Part shown: positions 33,601 to 44,135 of the stretch, one piece after another
Layout of the letters: each line of letters opens with the position of its first letter
Numbering within the stretch: position 1 is the stretch's first letter
Assembly: GCA_949825045.1 (NCBI GenBank)
Contig: OX463827.1
Location: 7,028,501 to 7,092,500 of the forward strand
Source of the DNA: Argyresthia goedartella
Lineage: Eukaryota > Arthropoda > Insecta > Lepidoptera > Argyresthiidae
Direction of reading: 5' to 3'
DNA: 64,000 nt
The notes under the pieces: generated by a model
Database searches by the model: none
The model's input: the letters and a program-made list of their open reading frames with translations, nothing else
What the model was told of the DNA's origin: nothing
Position numbers and translations under genes: made by a program

Positions 33601-34866
33601 ATACATCATTATGATGAAACGAGTTACAGAACTATTTATAATTTATTACTCAAATTGAGAGACTTGATCATTTCCGAAGATGATTATGATAAGAAGCTAG
33701 CTATTTCAGATTTTACAGAACCTTTCACCAAGCTAGCTTATGTAAAAATATATAATATGATATCATACATATTTCATGGCACAAACATAAAAGTACATAT
33801 CTATAAAAACCAAATTCGTTATCCTACTCCGGCCGAGGTTCCAAATATCCTGAAAGAAAATCACGGCACGACCATAGCTGGTCACCCAGGAGTAAAACGC
33901 ATGCTCAACAGAATCAAAGCTTCGTTTTATTGGAAAAGCATGAGGGCAGATATTGAACGTTTCGTAAAAGGTTGCAGATTATGTCAAGTAAATAAGCCAC
34001 TACGAGCTTCCAACAAAGCACCTATGGTGATAACATCCTCGAGCACTAAGCCGTTCGAGAGATTAGCTCTAGATATTGTTGGAATTTTGCCTGAAGCTGG
34101 CCTTCAAAAATTCAGGTACATTTTAACTCTTCAGGATGACTTAACGAAATTTTCTTGTGCCTATCCTATGATAACCTCTACTACTGATGAGATTGCACGT
34201 AACCTCATACATTTCTTCTCACTATTTTCATTTCCAAAAATGATCCTCACAGACCAAGGCACATGCTTCACATCTGAATTATTTAAACAATTGACTGAAA
34301 TTCTTAAGATCAAAAACTTATTCTCTACACCTTATCACCCTCAAACAAATGGCGCTCTAGAGCGTAGTCACGCGACTCTTAAGGAGTACCTAAAGTCTTT
34401 CGTGAATGAAAATCACGACGATTGGCATTGCTATCTAGCAACTGCAATACTAGCTTATAATACAACTCCGCATTGTACAACAGAATTCACTCCGTTTGAA
34501 CTATTGTATGGCCATAAACCTTCCATTCCCAGTAGTTTATACGATTCAAGTGATAGCACAACATATGCCGAATATATACGCGCTTTACAGTACAGAATGA
34601 AGTACTCCCGTGAAAAAGCTTTAGAAAATATTACTAAAAGTAAGGAACAATCAAAAAGATACTATGATGTTTCATCTAGAACAAAAACGTATAAATCAGG
34701 AGATATGGTTTACATTAAACAACATCATAGGCTGCGCAAGGCCCTGTCCTCAATCTGGAAAGGACCTTATAAGATAGTTAAAGTAAATGACAAGAATAAT
34801 GTTACAGTCAGCATAAATAGGAAACATGTGAAATATCACATTAATGAAATAAAGTTAGCACAATAA
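30586..34866 (+). pseudogene. Errantivirus-like pol: protease, RT, RNase H, integrase; two stops
   Basis: One frame from the slip site to 34866. The N-terminal part repeats a 23-base unit (ALKLPPA twice, about 30680-30745). Protease: LIDTGSSISIV (D at 31216) and GIIGSDFI. RT: SPWNAPVWVVPKK, WRIVIDYRRLND, STLDLASGFHQ (motif A intact), MPFGLKNAPSTFQ and YLDDCICYS (about 32510). The first stop TAA at 32767-32769 replaces the second residue after TG of LTGYYRRF. RNase H: TTDASNYAIGAVL, STTEKELLAI and VTDHRPL. The second stop TAA is at 33526-33528. Integrase: HHCC finger (33868-34000), D in LALDIVG, D in LTDQGTCF, E in NGALERSHATL, then a C-terminal domain. All catalytic residues are present; only the two nonsense codons break it. 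Confidence 0.92.
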
Positions 34867-34875
34867 TTGTTTCAG

Positions 34876-36820
34876 ATTCGTCCTTGGAACAAGTTATTCA
34901 GAACCTATCCAATCAATCACGCACAGTCCTGGACTATACTTCGATCCGACGTCTGTGGTATATTTCTATGACGACTACTGGAATGTAGTGACGCATCTAG
35001 AAGTTATACCTATTGAACCTTACTTACAAAAGATTGACCAATCGATCTCGAGCATTTCTAGCTTTTGTGAAAAAGCACAGAATTTAGCTATTGATATAAA
35101 TTGTAAGGATGCCATAAACCCTCTTCAGATTTTGATAAAAGCTAATAAATTAAAATATGGTTCATTTTCTCATTTAATATCGGAATCGAAACCTCAAGAT
35201 CGCTTCAAGCGAGCCCTGGAATTTGGCGGTGAAATTCTTAAATTTTTCTTTGGCACTCTAGATGCAGACGATGCTAGGAAATATGATGACGCATTGTCCA
35301 CATGTGAACATAACGACCAGGAGATATTTTCATTAATGAAGGATAACATTCACATTGTCCAATCAACCATAAATAATTTCAATACCTCTATTCTAAAATT
35401 AAATGACAATGAGAAAAGAATAAATAAACAAATCGAAAAACTAAATTACATATTTGAACAAAATAATAAAGTAACTACAAACTGTGTAAATCTTTCAAAA
35501 ATCAATTCCATTCTCAATTTAATTGAAGCATCATTACTTTCAGTATCTAATATTTTAGATACAATTTTGAACTCTATCCTCTTTGCTAAAGCTAATATTT
35601 TACATCCGTATGTTTTGACTCCCACTCACCTGTTTAACGAGCTAAGTAAAAGCAAGATGTATAAAAAGAACATTGAGTTCCCAGTTTCTCTATCACTAGA
35701 GAATATACATAGTATCATAGATCTATCTAGGATGACTTCATATTACTATAATAATAAGATTATGTTTGTAATTCAAATACCCTTGATTAACCCAGTTAAG
35801 TTTAATGTTTATAAGATTTTACCATTGCCTACACCGAAAGATGAGTACAACTTCCAAACTTATGTTTTAATTCATTCATCTAAGATGTATGTAGCCCTTA
35901 CGGATGATAGATTAAGTTACGCATTATTAGATAGCCTAAGTGATTGCCATAAGGTTAATTATGAGTATATGATCTGTCCATTACCCTCTGTTTTATCTAC
36001 AATAAACAATCCTTTATGTGAAACAAAACTGTTAACAGAAGTAACATTGTCTCTTCCCGATATCTGTGACTTTAAGATAATATATGGTAATGTTAATATA
36101 TGGCAAAAACTTAATGATGGCAGATTTATCTATGTACAGTCTAAGCCTAACAAATTATCAATGAAATGTAAAAACAATATAACAGATTATACCCTGCAAG
36201 GTACAGGAATTCTATCCTTAAAAGAAGATTGTACAGCATACTTTCAGACTTTACAGTTTCACTCATCTCAAACGTATAAACAAATTTTGCCCAGCCAATT
36301 GTTAATCGATTTCAACATAATCGAAGATGATTGTTGTAAGTATAATTTTATCAATAATAGTGCAGGTGTAATTTCTGCTATTTCTATAACTGATGTTGAT
36401 TTAGAATCACTGAAACTAGCTTCTCATAAACTTGATAATCTTGAAAACCAAATTAATCAAGCTAAGAATCAGTCCCATATATTTAAATACGGACATTATT
36501 ATTCTGGAACTACTTATGCCATAGTAGTAGCTATTATAATTTACTTAGTATATAAGGCATATAAGAAATGGTTTTCACCCTGCTGTAAAAACACATCTTG
36601 TTGCATCCAAATATATAACCAGTGTCATAATAAGAAGTCTAGTAGAAATGAAACAAAGTATAATACATCTATTGAATTCACAGAATCTGATGAATCATTT
36701 GAATGCGATAAGAAGTCTGTTAGAAGCCTGCCTGAAATAGAAATAAATAAAAATAAAAGTAAAGTTATGTTTAGGAATTTTGAAAAAATACCCGCAAATC
36801 GGAACTTAAGTAACTATTAA
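34876..36820 (+). CDS. Errantivirus-like env (baculovirus F-like fusion glycoprotein), second exon
   Basis: Envelope protein that would mediate membrane fusion. The frame has no good ATG near its start, but TTGTTTCAG ending at 34875 is a 3' splice site, and from 34876 the frame is open to 36820 (about 647 codons). In order: the end of a hydrophobic signal segment, a surface domain, and a basic cleavage motif RFKR (35201-35212) followed at once by a hydrophobic glycine-containing fusion-peptide-like stretch. A long helical, asparagine-rich region holds scattered cysteines. One C-terminal membrane span follows (about 36511-36565), then a cytoplasmic tail of about 80 residues with cysteines. Order and motifs match errantivirus/baculovirus F proteins. 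No internal stop. Confidence 0.88.
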
Positions 36821-37022
36821 TAATAAAATAACATATTAAAAATTATTGATTTCTATTTCGGAACTTAGATTTTACTATTATAGTGTAGCGATACTGCTTA
36901 AAGATAGTAAAGGTGACATTCAAGTTAGTATTTAGTCACTGTATCTTATTTTGATTTTAATCTTAATCTATTTGTTTTGTTTACTCCTTCGTTTATCTTA
37001 AATTGAAAAAGCTCAGTCTTAT

Positions 37023-37031
37023 GGGGGGAGA
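37023..37031 (+). promoter_or_regulatory. Polypurine tract of errantivirus-like element
   Basis: GGGGGGAGA immediately before the right LTR, the plus-strand primer. Confidence 0.85.
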
Positions 37032-37266
37032 TGTTATAACCGAATGTAGTTTGCAGTAAACGCTGACTTAAGCTAATTCATTTTATATAAAACTGTTTTC
37101 GATAGAGACTGGCAGCAGTCACCCCACAACCTTTGTCCGATACATACATTGTAAACTCTCGTTATTTTTGTCTAAAATTCGGTGTGTAGTACAGTGAAAT
37201 AAATTTATTCAGCAGCAGTAATAAAAGTGTTTTTTTAAAAAGGACCCACGGAGCGCCATCCTTACA
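37032..37266 (+). repeat. Errantivirus-like right LTR
   Basis: 235 bp, identical by eye to 28522-28756. Followed by target copy GTAC. Confidence 0.95.
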
Positions 37267-37796
37267 GTACGCAAGAACCTTACGACATTTTCCATACTTA
37301 GCGATAGCTGTAATGTTTATCTAAGAAATACTCGCAGACTATTTGCGCCCCGGTTTAGACTTGTAAAAGGTTAGCAATTCTTTCAAGGGTCATGCATTTT
37401 CTACTACAATAGGATTCTCCTCTGGAGATTTTGAAATTGTCATTTGACCAATTTTAAAGCGACTTTGTCGAAAAAATAATATTACAATGTTCAAGATTAC
37501 TTAAATGACGGGACTGTGTGCTAACCGCACACAGTCCCGTCTAACTCAACACAGACCTTGCTGTTAATAATTTTGTAATTATTTATTCCTGCCTATTAAT
37601 CATAATAATTAATATTGTAATATTTGTATTAGTTAAGCACAACCAATTTTAAAAGAGATCTAACAATCAATCTGTGGGATTTTGTACGCCCTCCTTCTCC
37701 CACAGTGGTCTAATGTAGAGAAGAGGCAAAAATGACTTTTGCTTAATATATTTAATACTGTAGATATATACATAAAGAACTTTGACTTTGACTTTG
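37267..37796 (+). pseudogene. LINE family U 3' part (copy 2), after retroelement insertion
   Basis: Continues from 28521: the C-terminal RT remnant (CTTACGACATTTTCC...), then a 3' UTR matching 20480-20850, ending in a TTTGAC run (about 37785-37802) that marks the LINE end. Within it, 37507-37541 is a perfect 15-bp inverted repeat that the other copy lacks. Confidence 0.8.
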
Positions 37797-37994
37797 ACTT
37801 CTTTTAGGCAATGAAATTGGTTATTGAGATCAAGGTGAAACTCTTTATGAAGATGTAAATGTGCTGTACTGTCGTTTTTCACATGATGATTTCGAACCAT
37901 ATTTGATGTATCCTTCAGCAGGTTATACTTAAATATTGCTCTTACTAAACGGTGATCACCGCATATTAAGATATGCGGTGATCACTGTGATCAC
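37797..37994. repeat. Spacer with perfect 15-bp hairpin (37952-37985)
   Basis: Arms GTGATCACCGCATAT and ATATGCGGTGATCAC around a 4-base loop TAAG. The arms include the palindrome GTGATCAC, which occurs again just after (about 37986). No gene. Confidence 0.8.
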
Positions 37995-38650
37995 AAACTA
38001 CTTAAAACGCTGAAATCGGTGATCTGTCCTTTTGTGCACTGACGAAATAGTCTATTTAATTTCGAGTCTGACCATCTGGGCTGGCCCAAGTCCTCTTTCT
38101 GGAAGGATGTTTCTTGAAAAGGTGTTAGCAAACAAATTGTGATGCTCAAGAAAGTTAACGAGAACCTGCCCTCATGGGTTACGACATCGTAGACCATATT
38201 GTCCCACAGAGAGTTCTGTTTCAAGTGGTGAACCGATTTTAGCATTAAAATCACCTATTATGGTGTTGTAGAAACAGGAATTTTTGTCTAACGCTTGCTC
38301 CACTTCCTCTTAGAAGACTTCTACGTTATCATCGCTATGTTTTGAGGTTAGGACATATACCTGTATCAACTTCAACGCAAATCTTTGGTTAACCAAAGTT
38401 AAATAGCAAACGTGTGGAGAGATACTTTGCACGCTCTGCATAGAAGATGCGAGTTTTTTGTTGATCAGGAATCCTACTCCCCTCGTAGGACGAATCCTCG
38501 TGGCCCCTGTAGTAGCTCATTTGCGTAAACGTCCCACTTGATTTTTCTTAATTCTTCCAGTATTTCCGTAGGCCTATCGTCGTCTGTCAAAGATCGTGAA
38601 TTTAATGTCTTAGTAGAAGGCGTCGTATGGTGGCAGCTGGATCGTTGTCG
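37995..38650 (-). pseudogene. RTE-type LINE endonuclease fragment
   Basis: Read on the minus strand, the sequence gives an exonuclease-endonuclease-phosphatase domain: GFLINKKLASSMQSVQSISP, then YVLTSKHSDDNVEVFLEEVE, then TIIGDFNAKIGSPLETE (near 38240), then a GQYGLR.RN and LVNFLEHHNLFANTF block. In this family the DFN residues bind metal and cut the target DNA. Stops and shifts break it. The RT half is not adjacent in the same strand. Confidence 0.8.
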
Positions 38651-38989
38651 GAGATTCTTCGCAACCCTCTGCCCCGCTGGAACCTGAGCCGCTGCCAGAA
38701 CTAAGAATAGCGGGGCTGCCGGGAACTGAGAGCCGTTTTTGTTGGCAATTTTTAATATTATTCATATGGTCATTGTAATAATGAAGAGGGTTTTTAGCCG
38801 TAAAACACCACGCTGGCCAATGTGTCTTGTTGAGTGGTTCTCCAGAGCCTTGTTCGTTGATCAGAAGGATAACCGCGTACAGGTAAGGTTGGCTTGAGCA
38901 AAATATGTCATACCGCCTATACCCCCTTAAGGAAATGATGTCTTAACTAAGTGATGTCTTCCAATTCTCACTCCAACAATAACTGAAAA
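38651..38989. other. Unassigned spacer
   Basis: The GC-richer first 90 bases (38640-38740) may be the start of the minus-strand RTE element. The rest shows no coding signal. Confidence 0.4.
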
Positions 38990-39430
38990 ATCAATATGTC
39001 TTGTCGTTCCTCACCTATGGAGCCGAAATATGGGCGCTTATAAAGCATAATGTGAATACTATAAAAGTAGCTCAAAGAGCGATGGAGCGTTCTCTGTTTG
39101 GTATCTCTCTGGTTGACCGTGTGCCAAACTTTGAAACTCGACGGAAAAAGAAGGTTGCAGATGTAGGCAAACGTATAACGAGATTGAAGTGGAGATGGGC
39201 TGGATACTTGGCTAGACGGGAAGATAGACGGTGGACCAAAGCAGTCACAGAGTGGTGGCCACGGGGAGCGGCAAGGCCAGTGGGCAGACCACCACCAGCC
39301 CAATGGTCCGGCGATATTATCAAGTAGTCGGGATCCCCCTGGGTGCGATTAGCACAGGACCGGGGAGATTTGCGCTGTATAGAAGAAGCCTATGCCCAGC
39401 AGTGGATCGATAGCCTTACTATCTCATCAT
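38990..39430 (+). pseudogene. RTE-type LINE RT C-terminus and 3' end
   Basis: The plus-strand stretch 39001-39327 has the RTE C-terminal signature: LTYGAEIWAL, AQRAMERSLFGISLVDRV, RLKWRWAGYLARREDRRW and GRPPPAQWSGDI. In the next frame follow GPGRFALYRRSL and the near-terminal TATGCCCAGCAGTGGATCGA motif typical of the family's 3' end. 5'-truncated; no catalytic motif left. Confidence 0.85.
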
Positions 39431-39715
39431 ACATCAGTAGAGTTATAAACGTATTACTAATCTTTTTTTGATCTTGTTTATTTTCAAGTTAATGTGAAAA
39501 GGAATTATTATTCTTCCCCGAAGATTGAGTTCGATGTACAAAGAAGTAGAGCAAGAATGCTATAAACTAGCGCACACGTGTTATTTTTAAGTATCTTCAC
39601 TTAGAATCATAAGAGAACGTCAGACTTTTTACCCTTTAAGAAATAATTCTAATATAAGTTCTTTGCCAGATTTGCCATATTTTGATGGGTAATATTTGAG
39701 TTGATCCTTTATAAT
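39431..39715. other. Non-coding spacer
   Basis: AT-rich. Nothing recognised. The interval is shorter than 300 bases. Confidence 0.4.
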
Positions 39716-39990
39716 TCATTGCTCGGTAAATAATGAGTACAAACAAATGAACACGTATGCGCAAAGGCGAGCTTGTCTCTAAACAGAGATTTCTTCCAGA
39801 ATACCTAGGCAGGACAGGAAAATCTATTGATAGTAAAAGCAGTCTAGTGCACAATAAATAAAATAACTACCTACTTACTAATACAATATAATATAAGTAT
39901 AGTAAAAGTCATGTAATACATTATAGTAAATACATATATCAAAGTATATTATATATATATTAACATAATACTTACATACCTATGTACTGA
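39716..39990 (-). repeat. LINE family T 3' tail (copy 4)
   Basis: GCAAAGGCGAGCTTGTCTCT, then the hairpin arm and AGAGATTTCTTCCAG (39760-39800). Same orientation as the other copies. No RT coding part kept. Confidence 0.75.
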
Positions 39991-40500
39991 AATATTGATC
40001 GACGTTTGGGCCAGTTAGTATCCTTTGAAAATAGGCAGGTTATGAAAATCGATAGACGAATATCGAACGCCTCGACGAGCTACTCGTCCATGAAGGAGCT
40101 GATGAAGTGCAACCTTCCATTATTACTGAAGCGCAAACTCATCGACATATGTTTCCTGTCTATTCTAACCTGCGATGCTCAAACTTGGCCGCTGACCGAG
40201 AACCAGAAGTCCAGACTCTAGGTTTGTCAAAGAGCGATGGAGCGAAGCGTTGTAGGTGTTAGACTGATGGATCACGTCACGCTCCATCACTGTCACTGCT
40301 GACGTAAGCGCAAAGCTTAAAATGGGACTGGGCCGGACACGTTTGCCGCATGAACATGAAATGAAGTGGGCAAAACTTGCCACCGAATGGGTGCCAAGCG
40401 ACGGACACCGGCGTAGGGGTAGGCCGAGATGACAATGGCGGCATGACCTGGACAAGATCCTGCCAGACTAGGCCGGGGCGGCACAGGACAAGAATAAGTA
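39991..40500 (+). pseudogene. RTE-type LINE RT C-terminus (second, degraded)
   Basis: Starts with RIDRRISNASTSYSSMKELMKCNL and LKRKLIDICFLSILTCDAQTWPL (40040-40195). Then, in broken frames: CQRAMERSVVGVRLMDHV, KWDWAGHVCRMN-like and GRPRWQWRHDLDKILPD-like blocks to about 40470. Same domain as the copy at 39000 but a different lineage. Several stops and frameshifts. Confidence 0.8.
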
Positions 40501-40559
40501 GTCTAAGAAAGGTTCACCACGATGCCCAGGGGTCAGTCATTATGTTTTAATCTATAATT

Positions 40560-40602
40560 GGTTAGGTTAGGTTATGTTAGGTAGGTAGGTAGGTTAATTT
40601 TT
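40560..40602 (+). repeat. Short TTAGG-like tract
   Basis: GGTTAGGTTAGGTTATGTTA, then GGTAGGTAGGTAGG. Related to the insect telomere unit TTAGG, but short and impure. Confidence 0.7.
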
Positions 40603-40697
40603 GTACATAACTTGAAAACTTGCGTAAAATAAAAAGGACTCTCTCTATTTTTATTTTTTATTTCTTATGACCTATTCTATAAATTACTTTCTATAGG

Positions 40698-40942
40698 TGT
40701 GCCGGCACATACGCCCGCCACAGATATGCGGAAATATCTATTTCCACGTAATGTTAAGATAAGTTGACGACCGTCACAGATAAGGTATATTTATATTCAT
40801 CACGTAGTTTTGTAGTAAGTTGTATATAAGCTTAGTATATCCTATAATAAAGTAGTCTAGTTTAGTCTCGTATTTGCCCGCATCTCAACCCTTTTACTTT
40901 ACTCCCGAAGATGTCGCTCTCCTTATAATTTCCTCTGGCAAA
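40698..40942 (+). repeat. Solo LTR, family V
   Basis: 245 bp, TGTGCCGG ... CTCTGGCAAA, with 5-bp target copies ATAGG at 40693-40697 and 40943-40947. Matches the LTRs at 56600 and 57469 (shared block GACGACCGTCACAGATAAGG, CCTATAATAAA polyadenylation signal, GAAGATGTCGCTCTCC). Left behind by recombination between two LTRs. Confidence 0.85.
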
Positions 40943-40984
40943 ATAGGCTTCGATTACTTTACATTACATTACAAAGTAACAAGT

Positions 40985-41505
40985 GTCATAAGTGACAAGT
41001 GACAAGTGACAAGTGACAAGTGACAAGTGACAAGTGACAAGTGACAAGTGACAAGTGACAAGTGACAAGTGACAAGTGACAAGTGACAAGTGACAAGTAC
41101 AAGTGACAAGTGACAAGTGACAAGTGACAAGATACAAGTGACAAGAGACAAGTGACAAGTGACAAGTGACAAGAGACAAGTGACAAGTGACAAGTGACAA
41201 GTGACAAGTGACAAGTGACAAGTGACAAGTGACAAGTGACAAGTGACAAGTGACAAGTGACAAGAGACAAGTGACAAGTGACAAGTGACAAGAGACAAGT
41301 GACAAGTGACAAGTGACAAGTGACAAGTGACAAGTGACAAGTGACAAGTGACAAGTGACAAGTGACAAGTGACAAGTGACAAGTGACAAGTGACAAGTGA
41401 CAAGTGACAAGTGACAAGTGACAAGTGACAAGTGACAAGTGACAAGTGACAAGTGACAAGTGACAAGTGACAAGTGACAAGTGACAAGTGGCGAGTGTCA
41501 AATGA
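40985..41505. repeat. 7-bp tandem satellite (GTGACAA)n
   Basis: About 70 head-to-tail copies of GTGACAA with rare variants (GAGACAA about five times, GATACAA once, one unit shortened to GTACAA near 41097). All three minus frames stay open because 7 is not a multiple of 3 and the unit lacks stops on that strand. The long reading frames are therefore artefacts. Confidence 0.97.
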
Positions 41506-41557
41506 CAAATCCTTTGCCCAGCAGTGGGACAAAGAATAGGTTACATAATATATATAC

Positions 41558-41758
41558 ATATGTCACCGGAAAATAATACGATCCGCAAGTTTATAAATTT
41601 CCTAATTTTTTCTCCGCAAGTTTATAAATATACTAATTTAACCTAACCTAACATAACCTAACCTAACCTAACCTAGCCTAATATAATCTAGAAGGAAGTT
41701 TATAAATTTCCTAGGAAATTTATAAACTTGCGGATCGTATTATTTTCCGGTGACATAT
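41558..41758. mobile_element. Foldback/MITE-like element with 47-bp perfect arms
   Basis: Arms 41558-41604 and 41712-41758 are exact reverse complements (ATATGTCACCGGAAAATAAT...). The centre holds a CCTAA tract (about 41638-41682) and a second copy of the inner arm end, making a 34-bp palindrome at 41695-41728 around CCTAGG. No coding capacity, AT-rich flanks. Confidence 0.85.
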
Positions 41759-41859
41759 ATATACCTAAACCCACCTTCTCTGAATACATCTTGTCCGTGT
41801 TTGAGCCAAATTCTGGCGTGTCGCCGAATTGGGCCTAACTAAATCTTATTGACAATGCA

Positions 41860-42806
41860 AATAGTTCCCTTCACTTGTCCAGCTTAGTTTTGACTCTACC
41901 AGAGGTTGCATCAGTTCTTCGTCACTTAGACATCACCAAGGGAGCGGGACCAGATAAAATCCCTCCTATATTCCTTAAAAATGTGTACGAGTATATCTCA
42001 CCAGCACTAACAATAATATTTAATAAATCTCTGCAAGAAGGCGTTGTTCCGTCAGTGTGGAAGCTTGCACACGTCACTCCCATTCATAAGTCAGGTCCTA
42101 AAAAGGAGGTTTCCAATTAGCGCCCCATTTCTCTTTTATCTACCCTAGCCAAAACCTTCGAAAAACTAGTCCACAATAAAGTTTATCCTCTTATAGAGCC
42201 ACTCTTGGATCCAAAACAACATGGCTTTGTCAGATTGCGCTCCACACTTACCAACCTCCTCATTTATTCGAACGATCTCTTTGAATCCATGGATCACAAT
42301 ATTGCCATAGACTCGGTTTACACAGACTTTAAGATAGTATTCGACAAAGTCGACCATTCGCTGCTCTTAAAAAAACTGGCGTAAAATGGAATTAAAGGTG
42401 ACTTACTCCGATGGTTCGCATCTTACTTAGAAGATAGGCACCAAGCTATTGCACTCAATGGTAAACTATCGAGTGCGGTTCTGGTAACCTCTGAAGTTCC
42501 TCAAGGTTCAATTATAGGCCCATTTCTTTTTGTTATCTTCATTAACGATATTGGACAGTGTTTTCAACACTCCAAATACTTACTGTACGCGGATGACCTG
42601 AAGGTCTATAGGGAAATCCACTGTGACATGGACACCGTGTTAATTCAACAAGATCTGGATAGAATTGAAGCTTTACACCACTTATCTAATAAGTGGGTCC
42701 CCTAAGGGATTGGTTGGATTTTTATTTACTGTGTATTAATCTTCTGTCTATTTCTGTACTATAATCTGTCCTGTTGTAACCCCTTAAATAAATAAATAAA
42801 TAAACA
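41860..42806 (+). pseudogene. LINE RT (Jockey-type), internally deleted
   Basis: Plus-strand RT: SLVLTLPEVASVLRHLDITK, GAGPDKIPPIFLKN, FNKSLQEGVVPSVWK and VTPIHKSG. An in-frame TAG at 42118-42120 is followed by RPISLLSTLAKTFEKLV, DPKQHGFV, DFKIVFDKVDH (motif A), VPQGSIIGPFLFV (motif B) and LLYADDLKVYRE (YADD, about 42590). Just after residue block LDRIEALHHLSNKW the sequence jumps to a 3' UTR ending in an AAAT run (about 42784-42806). The thumb and C-terminus are thus deleted. A second stop lies at about 42382. Confidence 0.85.
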
Positions 42807-43324
42807 CATATAGCATTGTGAAAAAGGTCATAAATGAAAAAAAAAATCTTCGAATACATCGGACATACATCGAACAAATCTTTTAAGGTTTGTGCCAAGT
42901 ATCTTTGGCTCTGAGCAGGTGTCGCATCTCTCTCACCCCACCTGATCCTATTATTATGCGAGAAATAGAGGTCACAAATGCCTCAAAGCTAGCTAGAGAA
43001 TCTTTGCATAGTCTGTATCTTACCGTATCTTAGCTTAGACAATTCATAATGATTATTAATTCGTAACAATTTTCCTTTCTATTCTATGGGTTATATACAG
43101 ATGTTCACAGGTAAGTATGTCAACTCTGATAAAGCCTGCTTTACCTGAAACAATTATATATTTAATATATTATTAACAAAAACGTAATAAGACTACTTTC
43201 TCTATGTATCAACACACACTATGATGATGATGATAATACATAAAATTTGATTTTGTACATCCAAATTTATGACTTGACATGTAAATTGGCTACCGGCTGG
43301 TTAGTTCCTGAATTGTGAAGTATA
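42807..43324. other. Non-coding spacer
   Basis: AT-rich. Nothing recognised apart from short A and ATG runs. Confidence 0.4.
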
Positions 43325-43570
43325 CATTTCATAATTATTTATTGCACAAGGATATATAAAAAGTTACATATGTGGAAAAAAAATGTACAAAGGCGAGCTT
43401 ATCTCTAAAAAGAGATTTCTTCCAGAAAACCAAGGCATTATAGGAAAATTTACCATGAAAGGGTAGGCAGTGCACAATATCTAGTCACTCATCAATAATA
43501 AATACATTTGCACATACATATATGTAATTTACAGATACCTACTTGATTTTTATAAAACACTTACCTAATA
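43325..43570 (-). repeat. LINE family T 3' tail (copy 5)
   Basis: TTTATTGCACAAGG, then TGTACAAAGGCGAGCTTATC and the hairpin CTCTAAAAAGAG, TTCTTCCAG, ending in GGGTAGGCAGTGCACAATATC as in the copy at 48265. No RT. Confidence 0.8.
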
Positions 43571-44034
43571 AAAACACCCTTTTCCTTATCCTCCATTTGG
43601 CAGCTGAGATACTGGCTCTGCCATAATATGCAATCCACATAGAGAATGAGGCCACTTGAGTCGCAGTCTGAATCTGAAACACAAGAAGGTATATTGTAAG
43701 GGATCCAGAAGGTAAATAGGTCAATGTTTACTAGATACAACACAGAAATTTGATACACTAGATTAAACATACCTACCTACTGTGTTGTGCCGTTGTGTGT
43801 TGAACTTGCCTTTAAATAGTTTAGAAAATGATTGCTTAATACCAAGTGCTAAACACACTTATCAGACGCACCGAACTAGACAAACAAACCAATTTTAGAA
43901 TTCTTGTCATCCGCTATTTGACTGCTAGGTAGTCAAAATATATTGTTGTTTATAAATTGTAAAAAACAGTAATACTTTGTTCGTGAGTACTATTATTATA
44001 ATATCCTTTCTTGCATAAAATAAAACTAAAACCA
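43571..44034. other. Non-coding spacer
   Basis: No motif found in either strand. Short open frames near 43539-43770 on the minus strand look random. Confidence 0.4.
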
Positions 44035-44135
44035 ATGTGGAAAATAAAATTTACAAAAGCGAGCTTATTCCTAAAATAAATCTCTTCCAGCCAACCCAGT
44101 AAGTATGTTCAGTGAAACAATGCGGGTTCAGCTAA
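44035..44135 (-). repeat. LINE family T 3' tail (copy 6, diverged)
   Basis: TTTACAAAAGCGAGCTTATT and ATCTCTTCCAGCCAACC. One hairpin arm is mutated. Same orientation as the other copies. Confidence 0.65.

Larger units (their letters stand above)
28522..37266 (+). mobile_element. Errantivirus-like (gypsy/TED-type) endogenous retroelement with env
   Basis: 8745-bp LTR element with gag, pol and env in the order of insect errantiviruses. The LTRs are 235 bp each and identical by eye (TGTTATAACC ... CCTTACA). The target duplication GTAC lies at 28518-28521 and 37267-37270. A primer site and purine tract are present. Pol carries two in-frame stops, so this copy is defective although its LTRs show it is very young. 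Confidence 0.95.

Noticed and set aside
40985..41505. Possible CRISPR-like array
   Set aside because: The units are 7 bp, contiguous and without spacers, in a eukaryotic genome. It is a simple satellite.
40964..41559. Three overlapping long minus-strand reading frames of LSLVTCH repeats
   Set aside because: They are the three readings of a stop-free 7-bp satellite. There is no start context, no flanking gene and no domain.
40560..41690. Telomere end or ancient chromosome fusion point, from the TTAGG and CCTAA tracts
   Set aside because: Both tracts are under 50 bases, and one lies inside a foldback element. Short tracts like this are common as interstitial repeats.
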